Position numbers and translations under genes: made by a program
Assembly: GCA_009693055.1 (NCBI GenBank)
Contig: SHYA01000008.1
Coordinates: forward strand, 40,965-85,171
DNA: 44,207 nucleotides
Direction: 5' to 3'
From: Dehalococcoidia bacterium
GTDB taxonomy: Bacteria > Chloroflexota > Dehalococcoidia > Lucifugimonadales > SHYT01
Notes under the pieces: model-generated
Seen by the model: the letters and a program-made list of their open reading frames with translations, nothing else
What the model was told of the DNA's origin: nothing
Databases searched by the model: none
Shown: positions 15,279-25,394 of the stretch, piece after piece
Position numbering within the stretch: the stretch's first letter is position 1
How the letters are laid out: each line of letters opens with the position of its first letter

Positions 15279-15582
15279 GATGACCTCCTGTTGACCCGGC
15301 GAAAGCCGTACGTAACCACGGGAGACTATACGGTTCACGCCACCGCGTGTCAAGGAAGGCGGTAACGGCGCGGCTGCCCCACCCCCCTCTCCCCGCCCTT
15401 CCAGCGCAAGGTGCAGAGCCGAAGATCGTGTGTTGTCAGGCGGAGTCTTTCAGGTGTCGTCCTGAGGCCTGCTCTTGCTCCGTATCACGACTTGTGTGCG
15501 AATGGAGGGGCGATCCATGAAATTGGAGAGATAGCCGATAATCAAAGGGATGAGCGGTTCACTATCGGCTTGGAGGTGTGGC
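15279..15582. other. Intergenic region between divergent bioY and the aldehyde dehydrogenase
   Basis: A 304-base region. It holds the bioY leader and promoter (to 15353) and, at its end, the ribosome site GGAGGT (15572-15577). Nothing further is recognised between about 15360 and 15570; no clear promoter for the plus-strand gene is seen. Confidence 0.5.
15325..15353 (-). promoter_or_regulatory. Strong sigma-A-type promoter of bioY
   Basis: On the minus strand TTGACA (15348-15353), a 17-base spacer and TATAGT (15325-15330). The -35 is perfect and the -10 matches 5 of 6. Predicted start is near 15318, giving a leader of about 40 bases. Confidence 0.85.
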
Positions 15583-17097
15583 ATGGCGACGACGGCGGTC
15601 ATGGGAATGAACTTTATCGGTGGCGAGTGGCGTCCTGCGGATGGGAGGTTTACGTTTGAGGACCGCAACCCATCTCGCGTCAGCGACCTGCTGGGCGTGT
15701 TCGCGCGTTCCGACGCGAGGGACGCGGAGGCGGCGGTCCGGGCCGCGCGAGAGGCGTTCCCCGCCTGGAAGAGGCTTTCCTTCGTCAAGCGCGGCGAACT
15801 GCTGGACAGCTTCGTCCAGCTCGTCAAGGGGGACGTGGAGAAGCTGTCGCTGGAGATGGCGCGGGAGTGCGGCAAGAGCGTGACGGAGTGCCGCGCGGAC
15901 GTTATTGAGGGCATCCATTGCGCCCAGTACTGGGCCGGACGCGCCCGGATGCCGTGGGGCGAGGTGATCTCCTCGGAGCTGGAGGAGAAGGACGCCTTCG
16001 CGCTCCGCAAGCCTAAGGGCGTCGTCGCGTGCATTCCGCCGTGGAACTTCCCCTTCGCGATCCCGCTGTGGCTGGTGTGCCCCTCGCTGGTGACCGGCAA
16101 CACGGTAGTGCTGAAGCCTGCGGGGGAGATGCCGCTCATGGGGTAGCGCATCGCGGAGTACCTGGAGCGCGTCGGTGTCTCCAAGGGTGTGTTCAACCTG
16201 GTGCAGGACCACGGTGAGGAGACGGGCTGGCCACTGGTAGTGCCCCCCCCCCGAGGTCAACGTCGTTCTCTTCACCGACTCGGCGGCGGTCGAGCAGAAG
16301 ATCCGTGAGGCGTGCGCCAGGGACCCCAACAAGTTCTGCGTTTGCGAGATGGGCGGCAAGAACGTCATGATCGTCTTTGAGGACTGCGACTTTGACCTGG
16401 CCGTGGACTCGGCGGTGTTTTCCGGCTTCCGGACGAGCGGCCAGCGGTGCGTGTGCGCGGAGCGCATCATCGTGCAGTCGGGGGCGTTCTTTGACCGGTT
16501 CGTGGAGACGTTCGTGGCCAAGACCAAGCGCCTCGTCATCGGCGACGCGGCAGACCCGCGGACGTTCATGGGGCCGCTCGTTAGCGAGGCGGGCGTGGAG
16601 AAGTTCCTGCGCTATACGCGCTGGCGAAGTCGGAGGGCCCCAAAGTGCTGCTGGACGGCGGTCGCCTTACCGAGGGGGCGTACAACCAGGGGCACTTCGT
16701 CTCGCCGTTCGTCTACGTGATGGAACACCGGAGCGACAGCCGCGTGCTGCGCGACGAGGTGTTCGGCCCCCACGTCGCGCTCATCCCATTCCACACCATT
16801 GACGACGCGGTGCGCATCTACAACGACACGGAGTACGGGTTCTCGCTGGCGGTGCACACGCGCGACTACCGGAAGGTCCGCTATCTTCGCGAGGAGTGCG
16901 ACTTCGGCGTCGGCTATGTCAACTCGCCGACCATCGGCGCGGAAGTGCACCTGCCGTTCGGCGGCATGAAGGGAAACGGCTCGGGTATCCCGTCGGCGAC
17001 GGGGCTGCTGACGGCGGTGACGGACCAGGTGGCGTGGACGGTGAACCACGGGACCGAGATACGGCTGGCCCAGGGCCTGAGCGGGAAGACGGGGTAA
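15583..17097 (+). pseudogene. NAD(P)-dependent aldehyde dehydrogenase, one in-frame TAG and two frameshifts
   Basis: Oxidises an aldehyde to the acid; the substrate is not deducible. ATG 15583 has GGAGGT five bases upstream. Catalytic features survive in the joined reading: IPPWNFPFAIP (oxyanion Asn), CEMGGKN (Glu) and SGQRCVCAERI (nucleophilic Cys), plus EVFGPHVALIPF and PFGGMKGNGSG. Lesions: TAG at 16144-16146 between MPLMG and RIAEYLERVG, where a Gln codon CAG would fit; a C10 run (16243-16252) with an apparent extra C; and a missing base near 16615 between EKFLRYT and ALAKSEGP. Either a young pseudogene or read errors. Flanked by palindromes on the 3' side. Confidence 0.85.
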
Positions 17098-17126
17098 TAG
17101 GCCCCTCACGCCTCTCTTTTACGTTC

Positions 17127-17162
17127 TTGGGCACCCCTTTCTTACAAGAAAGGGGTGCCCAA
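17127..17162. repeat. A-type palindrome after the aldehyde dehydrogenase
   Basis: Perfect 17-base arms around AC, with the core CCCCTTTCTTACAAGAAAGGGG. The flank ACCCTCCTCAAAGAATT lies on the right. It is the left member of an A/B pair. Confidence 0.88.
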
Positions 17163-17257
17163 ACCCTCCTCAAAGAATTCCCATCCTTTCCTGCGAGATA
17201 AGCGTCACCAGTTCCTCTCATAGGAGCGTAATGTGTGAAGAATTTCTGGAAGGGGCG

Positions 17258-17289
17258 AGGGGGAACCTCTTTGCAAAGAGGTTCCCCCT
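17258..17289. repeat. B-type palindrome, right member of the pair
   Basis: A perfect 32-base palindrome with the core AACCTCTTTGCAAAGAGGTT. The flank AATTTCTGGAAGGG is on the left. It is followed by a T5 run and then by the promoter of the next gene. Confidence 0.88.
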
Positions 17290-17301
17290 GATTTTTCTTC
17301 C

Positions 17302-17331
17302 TTGCATTGGCTCCCGACGCCGCAGCATAAT
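17302..17331 (+). promoter_or_regulatory. Promoter giving a near-leaderless transcript
   Basis: TTGCAT (17302-17307), an 18-base spacer and CATAAT (17326-17331). The predicted start at about 17338-17340 falls only a few bases before ATG 17342, and no ribosome site is seen, so the mRNA is probably leaderless. Confidence 0.55.
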
Positions 17332-17341
17332 ATCCTCTGCC

Positions 17342-19373
<2,032 letters not shown>

Positions 19374-19418
19374 CGATGAGCTTGGGCCGACGGGCAACTG
19401 CGTAACTCCCATCCCGAT

Positions 19419-19448
19419 TTGAACGGAAGTACGGTTTGGGAGTAGGAT
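19419..19448 (+). promoter_or_regulatory. Promoter of gap
   Basis: TTGAAC (19419-19424), an 18-base spacer and TAGGAT (19443-19448). Predicted start is near 19455, about 47 bases before the gap ATG. The promoter lies just outside the MITE-like repeat. Confidence 0.55.
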
Positions 19449-19501
19449 ATGGTGCTTTCGGTTCGCCAAGACTTCAACGACACACCAGGGGGGAAGCAGG
19501 C

Positions 19502-20515
19502 ATGACCGTCCGCGTTGGCATCAACGGGTTCGGCAGGACCGGCCGCACGGTGCTGAGGGCGCTCCTGGAACGTTATCCGAACCAGCTTTCCGTGGCGGCC
19601 ATCAACTCGCCCGCGGACGTGAAGGCGTCCGCCCACCTGTTCAAGCACGACAGCACCTACGGCCGCTTCCCCGGCAGCGTGGAAGCCCTCAGTGGAAGCC
19701 TCGTCGTGGACGGGCGCCCCATCGCCTACTTCTCCGAGCGGGACCCTGCCAAGGTGCCGTGGGAAGAGGTCGGCGTGCAGATGGTCGTGGAGTCCTCCGG
19801 CGAGTTCACCGACGGGCCCGAGGCAGCCAAGCACCTTAGGGGCACGGTGAAGAAGGTACTCATCTCCGCGCCGTCCAAGGGCGAGGACCTGACCGCGATG
19901 CTCGGCATCAACGAGCAGACCTACGACCCCGCGAAGCACGCCATCGTCTCCAACGCCTCCTGTACCACCAACTGCGTGGCCCTGCTGGCGCGCGTGCTGA
20001 ACGACTCTTTTACCATCCAGAAGGCGCTGATGACCACCGTCCACGCCTACACCAACGACCAGCGGCTGCTGGACGGCTCGCACCGCGACCTGCGCCGAGC
20101 GCGCTCCGCGGCGGCGAACATCATCCCGACCACGACGGGCGCGGCGCGCTCCGTGGGCGTCGTCATCCCGTCGCTCAAGGGCCGCATGAACGGCCTCGCG
20201 CTGCGCGTGCCCGTGCCGGACGGCTCGCTCACTGACTTTGTGGCCGTCCTCGGGCGCGACGTGACACCCCAAGAGGTCAACGACGCGTACCGGAAGGCCG
20301 CGGCGGGCCACCTGAAGGGCCTGCTGGACGTGACCGAAGAGGAGCTGGTCAGCTCCGACTTCGTAGGCAACCCGGCCTCCTGCATCGTGGACCTGCCGTC
20401 CACGATGGTCGTCGGCGGGAACCTGGTGAAAGTACTCGGCTGGTACGACAACGAGTGGGGCTACTCTTGCCGAACGGCGGACCTGGCCGCGTACATTGCG
20501 GCCAAGGGGTTGTAG
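19502..20515 (+). CDS. gap: Glyceraldehyde-3-phosphate dehydrogenase, type I
   Basis: Converts glyceraldehyde 3-phosphate to 1,3-bisphosphoglycerate with NAD(P). It has 337 residues. The N-terminal nucleotide-binding motif is VRVGINGFGRTGR; the catalytic stretch is SNASCTTNC with C154; further marks are TTVHAYTNDQ, TGAARSVGVVIP and WYDNEWGYS. ATG 19502 follows a GGGGGGAAG purine stretch; the longer frame is rejected because the family N-terminus begins here. Near enolase, but behind its own promoter. Odd: NSPADVKASAHLFKHDSTYG replaces the more common N-D-L/T-D cofactor loop, so cofactor choice is uncertain. Confidence 0.97.
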   Translation: MTVRVGINGFGRTGRTVLRALLERYPNQLSVAAINSPADVKASAHLFKHDSTYGRFPGSVEALSGSLVVDGRPIAYFSERDPAKVPWEEVGVQMVVESSGEFTDGPEAAKHLRGTVKKVLISAPSKGEDLTAMLGINEQTYDPAKHAIVSNASCTTNCVALLARVLNDSFTIQKALMTTVHAYTNDQRLLDGSHRDLRRARSAAANIIPTTTGAARSVGVVIPSLKGRMNGLALRVPVPDGSLTDFVAVLGRDVTPQEVNDAYRKAAAGHLKGLLDVTEEELVSSDFVGNPASCIVDLPSTMVVGGNLVKVLGWYDNEWGYSCRTADLAAYIAAKGL

Positions 20516-20563
20516 GGGCACGATCCACAGATTACGCAGATTCCGTAGATAGGACGGGAAGGC

Positions 20564-20600
20564 GCCCCACATTTGATATGGGGCCCTTTCTTTTGTTTTG
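20564..20600 (+). terminator. Intrinsic terminator of gap
   Basis: A GCCCCACA/TATGGGGC stem (20564-20584) is followed by CCTTTCTTTTGTTTT, a classical rho-independent layout about 50 bases after the gap stop. Confidence 0.75.
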
Positions 20601-20738
20601 GGGTGCTCTGGGATGGCGTGACGGCGATGTGGAAGGGCGAAGGGGGGGCGCCCCTTCGGGCATCCCGTTCACAATCTCGGCCCATTCCCGCCAAAACGAC
20701 CCTGCAGTAACTCTGTGCCGAAAAGTTCTGGGAGGGTC

Positions 20739-20766
20739 AGGGAACCCTCTTGTAAGAGGGTCCCCT
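20739..20766. terminator. B-type palindrome after pheA
   Basis: A 28-base near-perfect palindrome (ACCCTCTTGTAAGAGGGT core), 17 bases beyond the pheA stop on the minus strand. The flank AAGTTCTGGGAGGG lies on the left. Likely terminates pheA. Confidence 0.75.
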
Positions 20767-20782
20767 CGTCACCCCGTCGCCC

Positions 20783-21610
20783 TCATCCCTTGTACCTTGG
20801 GTACGAGCCAAAGACCTTGAGCCAGCTCGCGATGCCCCTCAGCTCGTCTAGCGCCTCGCGAATGTTGGCGTCCTGGCGGTGGCCAATGATGTCCACGAGG
20901 AAGATGTACTCGCCGAGGGCCTCCTTGGTCGGGCGTGACTCCACCTTCGCCAGGTTGATGCCGCGCAGCGCGAACACGCCGATGGCCTTGTAGAGGATGC
21001 CGGGACGGTCGTCGGCGAAGCCGAAGCAGAGCGAGGTCTTGTCGGCCCCGGTGGGCGCGTGGTCCTGGTGGGCCAGGATGACGAAGCGGGTGACGTTGCT
21101 GGCGCTGTCCTGGACACCCCGCGCCAGCACCGCGACCGGGTAAAGGCTGGCGGCCCGCAGCGGCGCAATGGCGGCGGCGGTGGTCTTGCTGGCCAGGGCG
21201 TCCTTAACGGCCGCCACCGTGGAGAGGGACGCGACGAGCTGGGCCTTGGGAAACGTGCGGGACAGGAACCCACGGCACTGGCCCAGCGCCTGGGTGTGGG
21301 AGTAGATCACCTGCACGTCCGGCGCCTGCGTGTCGGGCTTCGCCAGCAGGCAGTGCTCTATCGGCACGACCAGCTCCCAGCGGATGGACAGCGTCGCCTC
21401 GTGGATGAGGAGGTCCAGGGTGTCGTTGACCGAGCCTTCCAGGCTGTTCTCAATGGCGACAACGCCTTCGTCCGCCATGCCGGTCTGGACGGCGTCCGCC
21501 ACGGCGCGGAACGACGGGAACGGCAGTCGCACGGCGTCCGCGTCGTACCGCAGAGCCGCCTCCTCCGAGAACGTGCCCGGCGGACCCAGGTACCCCAGCC
21601 GCTTTGCCAT
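20783..21610 (-). CDS. pheA: Prephenate dehydratase with C-terminal ACT domain
   Basis: Makes phenylpyruvate from prephenate in phenylalanine synthesis. At 275 residues it is a monofunctional enzyme without chorismate mutase. The N-terminal part has YLGPPGTFSEEAAL, VVAIENSLEGSVNDTLDLL and SHTQALGQCRGFL; the catalytic SNVTRFVIL motif (T-R-F) follows. The ACT domain carries SLCFGFADDRPGILYKAIG and the allosteric ESRPTKEALGEYIFLVD. ATG 21610 follows GGGAGG. It is transcribed alone, downstream of the D-aminoacylase gene on the same strand with a 60-base gap. Confidence 0.96.
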   Translation of the reverse strand: MAKRLGYLGPPGTFSEEAALRYDADAVRLPFPSFRAVADAVQTGMADEGVVAIENSLEGSVNDTLDLLIHEATLSIRWELVVPIEHCLLAKPDTQAPDVQVIYSHTQALGQCRGFLSRTFPKAQLVASLSTVAAVKDALASKTTAAAIAPLRAASLYPVAVLARGVQDSASNVTRFVILAHQDHAPTGADKTSLCFGFADDRPGILYKAIGVFALRGINLAKVESRPTKEALGEYIFLVDIIGHRQDANIREALDELRGIASWLKVFGSYPRYKG

Positions 21611-21670
21611 GCCAGACCTCCCACGCGGGCCTGAGTTCAGCCTCCATGCTAACCATAATGTGGACGTATT

Positions 21671-23227
21671 TTAGGCTCGGCGCAAGCCCCTCCCAGGCGT
21701 CGCTCCGGTGGCGCCTTCGGGCGTCACGACCGGGACGCCGTTGACGATAACCCAGGCGATCCCAACCGGAAATTGGCTCGGTTGCTTCAGGTCGGCGCGG
21801 GAGGCGACCAGTGCGGGGTCAAAGACGACCAGGTCGGCCTTGAGGCCGTCCCAGATGCGGCCGCGGTCCCTCAGGCCAAGCCGCCGCGCGGGAGCGGAGG
21901 TCATGCGGCGCACCGCGTCCGGCAGGGTGAGGAGCTTCTCCTCGCGGCAAAGGCCGCCGAGCACGGAAGGAAACGCGCCATACGTTCGCGGGTTGGGTTT
22001 GGCTCCCACCGGCGCGCCCGCGCTGGCGACGATGTGGGTGGGGTGGCTGAAGAACCGCCGGACGTTCACCGGGTTGCCGCCAAGCCCCACCACGGAGACC
22101 CCAAGCCCTTCCGTGAGTAGCAGGTCACCCAGGACTTCGGCTATGGGCTGCTCCACCGCCTGCGCGATGGACTCCAGGGGCCAGCCGTCAGACGCGACGT
22201 AGCGTTTGTGCGTCAGGTTTGTCACGAGAAAAGCGGAGTAGTCGCGGCGGCGGAACGCCGGGTCCTGTGCGATCCGGGCGCGTTCGGCCTTGTTGCGAAG
22301 GCGCGCGCGCAGGGCTTGGGGGCCGCCGGCTTGCGCCCATTCAGGCAAGAGCGCAAGAAGGGGCGCGGTCGTGTAGGGGTAGGGTTGGGCGTCAAACGTG
22401 ACGTCCAGGTCCTCGGCGCGGGTCTGGTCAAGGAGTGCGAGAATGCGGTCTGCGCCGCCGGGACGCGGTGTGGCGAGGTGGGCGACGTGGAGCGGGACAC
22501 CGCTCTCGCGGGCCGTGGCAAGGGCCTCGCGCACTGGGTCAAGAAAGCCGTCGCCGGCGGATGCGCGGAGGTGCGTGGCGTAAAGACCGCCGAACGGCTG
22601 CATGGCTTTGCACAGGGCTGCCAACTCGCCGGGCTGGGCATGGCTGCTCGGCGGCTCGGTGAGGCCGCTGGAGAGGCCGAAGGCGCCTTGCTCCATCGCA
22701 TCGCCGAGCATGCGCGCCATGCGCTCCCGCTCCTGGGGAGAGGCCGCGCGTTCGCTCCAGCCAAGCACCGCGAGCCGTAGCGTGCCGTTCCCGGCCAGCG
22801 TCGCCACGTGGCAAGCCGCGCGGCCGTCAACAGCACGAAGATAACTGTCAACGGAGGCCCAGCCAGGGAGGTCGGCGGAGACGCCTTCCAAGCCGGCGCG
22901 TTGCTCCGTCGCCTCCGCAAACAAGGCGCGCGAGGGGTAGGGGGCTGGCGAGTGGCCGTCCAGGCCCACCAGGACGGTGGTGACGCCCTGGCGTACGAAC
23001 GGCTCCATGCCGGGCGAAGTGAACGGCAGCAGGCCAGCGTGCGTGTGGAGGTCTATGAAGCCGGGCGCGACGACCAGGCCTGTTGCATCTATGGTCTGCT
23101 GGGCCTCGGCTGGAGCGCCAGCGGGAAGAACTCGGATGGCGTCGCCCTGCACGGCCACGTCGGCGGTGAACGGCGGGGCGCCCGTGCCGTCCAGGACGCT
23201 GCCGCCGCGGATGATGAAAGTGAACAT
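21671..23227 (-). CDS. N-acyl-D-amino-acid deacylase (D-aminoacylase), amidohydrolase family
   Basis: Hydrolyses N-acyl-D-amino acids or related amides. It has 518 residues with the amidohydrolase layout: a small beta domain, GFIDLHTHAGLLPF with the HxH metal site, then GVTTVLVGLDGHS, GLSSGLTEPPSSHAQPGELAALC, YATHLRASAGDG, PLHVAHLATP and DVTFDAQPYPYT. The C-terminal part has VASAGAPVGAKPNPRTYGAFP and SAPARRLGLRDRGRIWDGLKADLVVFDP. Relatives also include dihydroorotase-like and tripeptide-cleaving enzymes, so the substrate is uncertain. The start ATG 23227 lies about 5 bases after the predicted transcription start. Confidence 0.9.
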   Translation of the reverse strand: MFTFIIRGGSVLDGTGAPPFTADVAVQGDAIRVLPAGAPAEAQQTIDATGLVVAPGFIDLHTHAGLLPFTSPGMEPFVRQGVTTVLVGLDGHSPAPYPSRALFAEATEQRAGLEGVSADLPGWASVDSYLRAVDGRAACHVATLAGNGTLRLAVLGWSERAASPQERERMARMLGDAMEQGAFGLSSGLTEPPSSHAQPGELAALCKAMQPFGGLYATHLRASAGDGFLDPVREALATARESGVPLHVAHLATPRPGGADRILALLDQTRAEDLDVTFDAQPYPYTTAPLLALLPEWAQAGGPQALRARLRNKAERARIAQDPAFRRRDYSAFLVTNLTHKRYVASDGWPLESIAQAVEQPIAEVLGDLLLTEGLGVSVVGLGGNPVNVRRFFSHPTHIVASAGAPVGAKPNPRTYGAFPSVLGGLCREEKLLTLPDAVRRMTSAPARRLGLRDRGRIWDGLKADLVVFDPALVASRADLKQPSQFPVGIAWVIVNGVPVVTPEGATGATPGRGLRRA

Positions 23228-23547
23228 GACGTGGCGCTATTATAGGGGAATGGCGGCACGGTGGCCACGGCGGGCATAGCAGGCGTTGAGACCTCTACCA
23301 CCGGTTTTTGCCGTCGCCGAGGCGTCCGCGTATAGTGGCCGCAGCGTCCTTAGCAGGGTGATGAAAAACTCTTGGCCAAAGTTACTGTTGATACGGGCAT
23401 GATGGAAAGCACCATGACAGGCCAATATGGAGACGATTGGTGATTTTGTATAGGCCATATTTCTATGATATACGTGAGCACCAACGGAGCTATAAAGCAC
23501 CGGTCCAGCGGGCACCCACTTTGTCAGCGCCCTGTTAGGAGCAGATT
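23228..23547. other. Divergent intergenic region, partly AT-rich
   Basis: A 320-base region between divergent genes. It holds the D-aminoacylase promoter (23239-23267). From about 23350 to 23500 it becomes AT-richer and unlike the flanks, possibly a worn mobile-element remnant; no inverted ends or recognisable protein were found. AGGAG (about 23536-23540) is the likely ribosome site of the next gene. Confidence 0.4.
23239..23267 (-). promoter_or_regulatory. Promoter of the D-aminoacylase gene, near-leaderless
   Basis: On the minus strand TGGCCA (23262-23267), a 17-base spacer and a perfect TATAAT (23239-23244). Transcription is predicted near 23232, about 5 bases before ATG 23227, with no room for a ribosome site. 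Confidence 0.7.
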
Positions 23548-24849
23548 GTGGCGATCCGAAGCGACCTTCCGCCTACCGAGGCCGAGCTTGCCATCCGCGC
23601 GGAGATAGCGCGTGACGGGGGCATTACGTTTGCGCGGTTCATGGAGCTGGCGCTGTTTTCGGTCAGGGGTGGCTACTACAGCGCATTGCGGTCGGCCAGA
23701 GGACGGGACGAGCCTGGCGGACGGGACTACTACACGGCGCCGATGGCGCATCCGCTCTTCGGCCAGCTCCTCGCATTGCAGCTTGATGAAGTGTGGCATC
23801 TTCTAGGCCAGCCAAAGCCCTTTTGGGTCGTGGAGCTTGGGTGCGGCGACGGGCTGCTGGCGCGGGACGTGTTGGCCGGCCTCCAAACAATGGCGCCGGA
23901 TTGCTTCGCGGCGACGCGGTGCGCGTTGGTGGACCGCAGCGCATCGTTGACGCGGCGTGAGGGGGCGTTCGGCGGCCGCGGGCAGCGGGTCGTCGCGAGC
24001 GGGCCGCCGTTCCGTGACTTGGTTGGCTGCGTGCTGTCCAACGAGCTGCTGGACGCGTTCCCGGTGCACCGCTTTCAAGCGCAGGGCGGAGCGCTCCGGG
24101 AGATCTTCGTGTCGCTGTGCGACGGGCGGTTTGTGGAGGAGCTCGGGGCGCCTTCGTCAACACGGCTCGCGGAGCGGCTGGAGTCCATCCGACAGGCGGC
24201 GCCTGGCCTGGGCGAAGGGTGGCGCGGCGAGGTGTGCCTGGCGGCTGAGGGGTGGGTTGGGGAGGTCGCGCGGTCGCTGAAGCGCGGCGTAGTGCTGACC
24301 GTGGACTACGGGGACGTGACGGAGCGGCTGTACGGGCCGGAGCGTCGGGGCGGCACGCTGCAGTGCTACTTCCGCCACACCGTAAGCAGCAGCCCCTACG
24401 TGCGGGTGGGACGGCAGGACATCACGGCGCACGTGGACTTCCGCGCATTGGCGGCGTTCGGCGAACAGGCCGGGCTGAGGACGCTGGGCTACACGACTCA
24501 GGGACAGTTTTTACGGAACCTGGGCGCGGACCACTTTGTCCAGGTCCTCCGAGAGGCAGGACGGGAGCTGTCCCAGGAGAGCGTCGCCCCTAACCGGACG
24601 GGGATGCTGGAGCTTGTGCGCCCGGAGGGGTTCGGTAACTTCAAGGTGGTGGCGCAGGCGAAAGGTCTGGACGACGCCGCACTGAGCGGGTTCCAGGAGG
24701 AAAACGCGGTACGGGAGCGGGTGCGAACGCTAGGGAAGGCACTGCCGCTGCCCCTGCTCTCTCGCGAGCACGCGCCGCTGCTGGCCGGACGCTACCCGCA
24801 CGCGGCGGAGGCACAGCACCTTGAACGCGGCGTGACGGGAGACGGTTAG
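23548..24849 (+). CDS. MidA/NDUFAF7-family SAM-dependent methyltransferase
   Basis: A 433-residue class I methyltransferase. The mitochondrial relative NDUFAF7 dimethylates an arginine in complex I; the bacterial target is not established. Motifs in order: ITFARFMELALFSVRGGYYS, YYTAPMAHPLFGQLLA, the SAM loop VVELGCGDGLLARDVL, LSNELLDAFPVHRFQ, VVLTVDYGDVTERLY, GTLQCYFRHTVSSSPYVRVG and DITAHVDFRALA. All match the family. GTG 23548 is the start, with AGGAG before it. It is followed by a palindromic repeat. No partner gene of complex I is present in the window. Confidence 0.88.
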   Translation: MAIRSDLPPTEAELAIRAEIARDGGITFARFMELALFSVRGGYYSALRSARGRDEPGGRDYYTAPMAHPLFGQLLALQLDEVWHLLGQPKPFWVVELGCGDGLLARDVLAGLQTMAPDCFAATRCALVDRSASLTRREGAFGGRGQRVVASGPPFRDLVGCVLSNELLDAFPVHRFQAQGGALREIFVSLCDGRFVEELGAPSSTRLAERLESIRQAAPGLGEGWRGEVCLAAEGWVGEVARSLKRGVVLTVDYGDVTERLYGPERRGGTLQCYFRHTVSSSPYVRVGRQDITAHVDFRALAAFGEQAGLRTLGYTTQGQFLRNLGADHFVQVLREAGRELSQESVAPNRTGMLELVRPEGFGNFKVVAQAKGLDDAALSGFQEENAVRERVRTLGKALPLPLLSREHAPLLAGRYPHAAEAQHLERGVTGDG

Positions 24850-24882
24850 ACTGCGCGGTGGAGTTCTCCGAAGGGAAGCGGA

Positions 24883-24931
24883 CCTCAACCCCGTTCGTCC
24901 TGAGCTTGTCGGAGGATGAACGGGGTTGAGG
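24883..24931. repeat. Dispersed hairpin repeat, TCCTGAGCTTGTCGGAGGA type
   Basis: Arms CCTCAACCCCGTTC and GAACGGGGTTGAGG around a GTCCTGAGCTTGTCGGAGGAT centre, shown here in part. The central motif is widespread as a repeat in many bacterial genomes. It could terminate the methyltransferase gene. Confidence 0.7.
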
Positions 24932-25017
24932 GGCAGGCACGGGCAATTACCGCCACCGCTGCTCAGAACGGGTATTACCGGCTATTGTCCCGCATTGCCA
25001 GCTAGAGGCTGATGCCC

Positions 25018-25242
25018 TTACCACTTGGTGATGGGTTTTCCATCTTTGTCCTTCATCACCCCTGCTACGGCCATGATGAAGTCAATCAACTTCCAAATGC
25101 CAAGGCCGCCGAAGGTCAGCAGCATCAGAATCCCCGTGCCAATCTTCCCAACGTAAAACCGGTGCACCCCCAGTACTCCAAGGAACCCCGCCAACAAAGC
25201 CACGACTAGCCGCGACTTAGGTGATACCTCTTGCGAAGCCAT
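25018..25242 (-). CDS. TM2-domain small membrane protein
   Basis: A 74-residue protein. The TM2 family pattern is clear: a short polar N-terminus, a first membrane helix (VVALLAGFLGVLGVHRFYVG, with the GxHRFYxG turn), a second helix (GILMLLTFGGLGIWKLIDFI) and a short polar tail. Function is unknown; the family is found widely in bacteria and animals. ATG 25242 has GGAGG 6 bases upstream. It is isolated between convergent and same-strand neighbours. Confidence 0.9.
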   Translation of the reverse strand: MASQEVSPKSRLVVALLAGFLGVLGVHRFYVGKIGTGILMLLTFGGLGIWKLIDFIMAVAGVMKDKDGKPITKW

Positions 25243-25394
25243 AACCGCCTCCGTAACCTTTGGTAGCAGCTCGTTAGTAGCACTATCCGATCCCGTGGGC
25301 TATTTGAATTACACAGGTGCAGGCGCCGGGGAGAAACGAGGGCGAGCATGGCGCGAACCCTGGACGCTCATGCGCGCCCATGGAGGACGATACT

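Noticed and set aside
16144-16146. Stop-codon recoding (TAG as an amino acid)
   Set aside because: TAG is the terminal codon of tgt, rny, gap, the PHP gene and others here, so general recoding does not hold.
23350-23520. Insertion-sequence remnant in the AT-rich gap before the MidA-type gene
   Set aside because: No terminal inverted repeat, target duplication or transposase fragment could be recognised, so it is listed only as an AT-rich gap.
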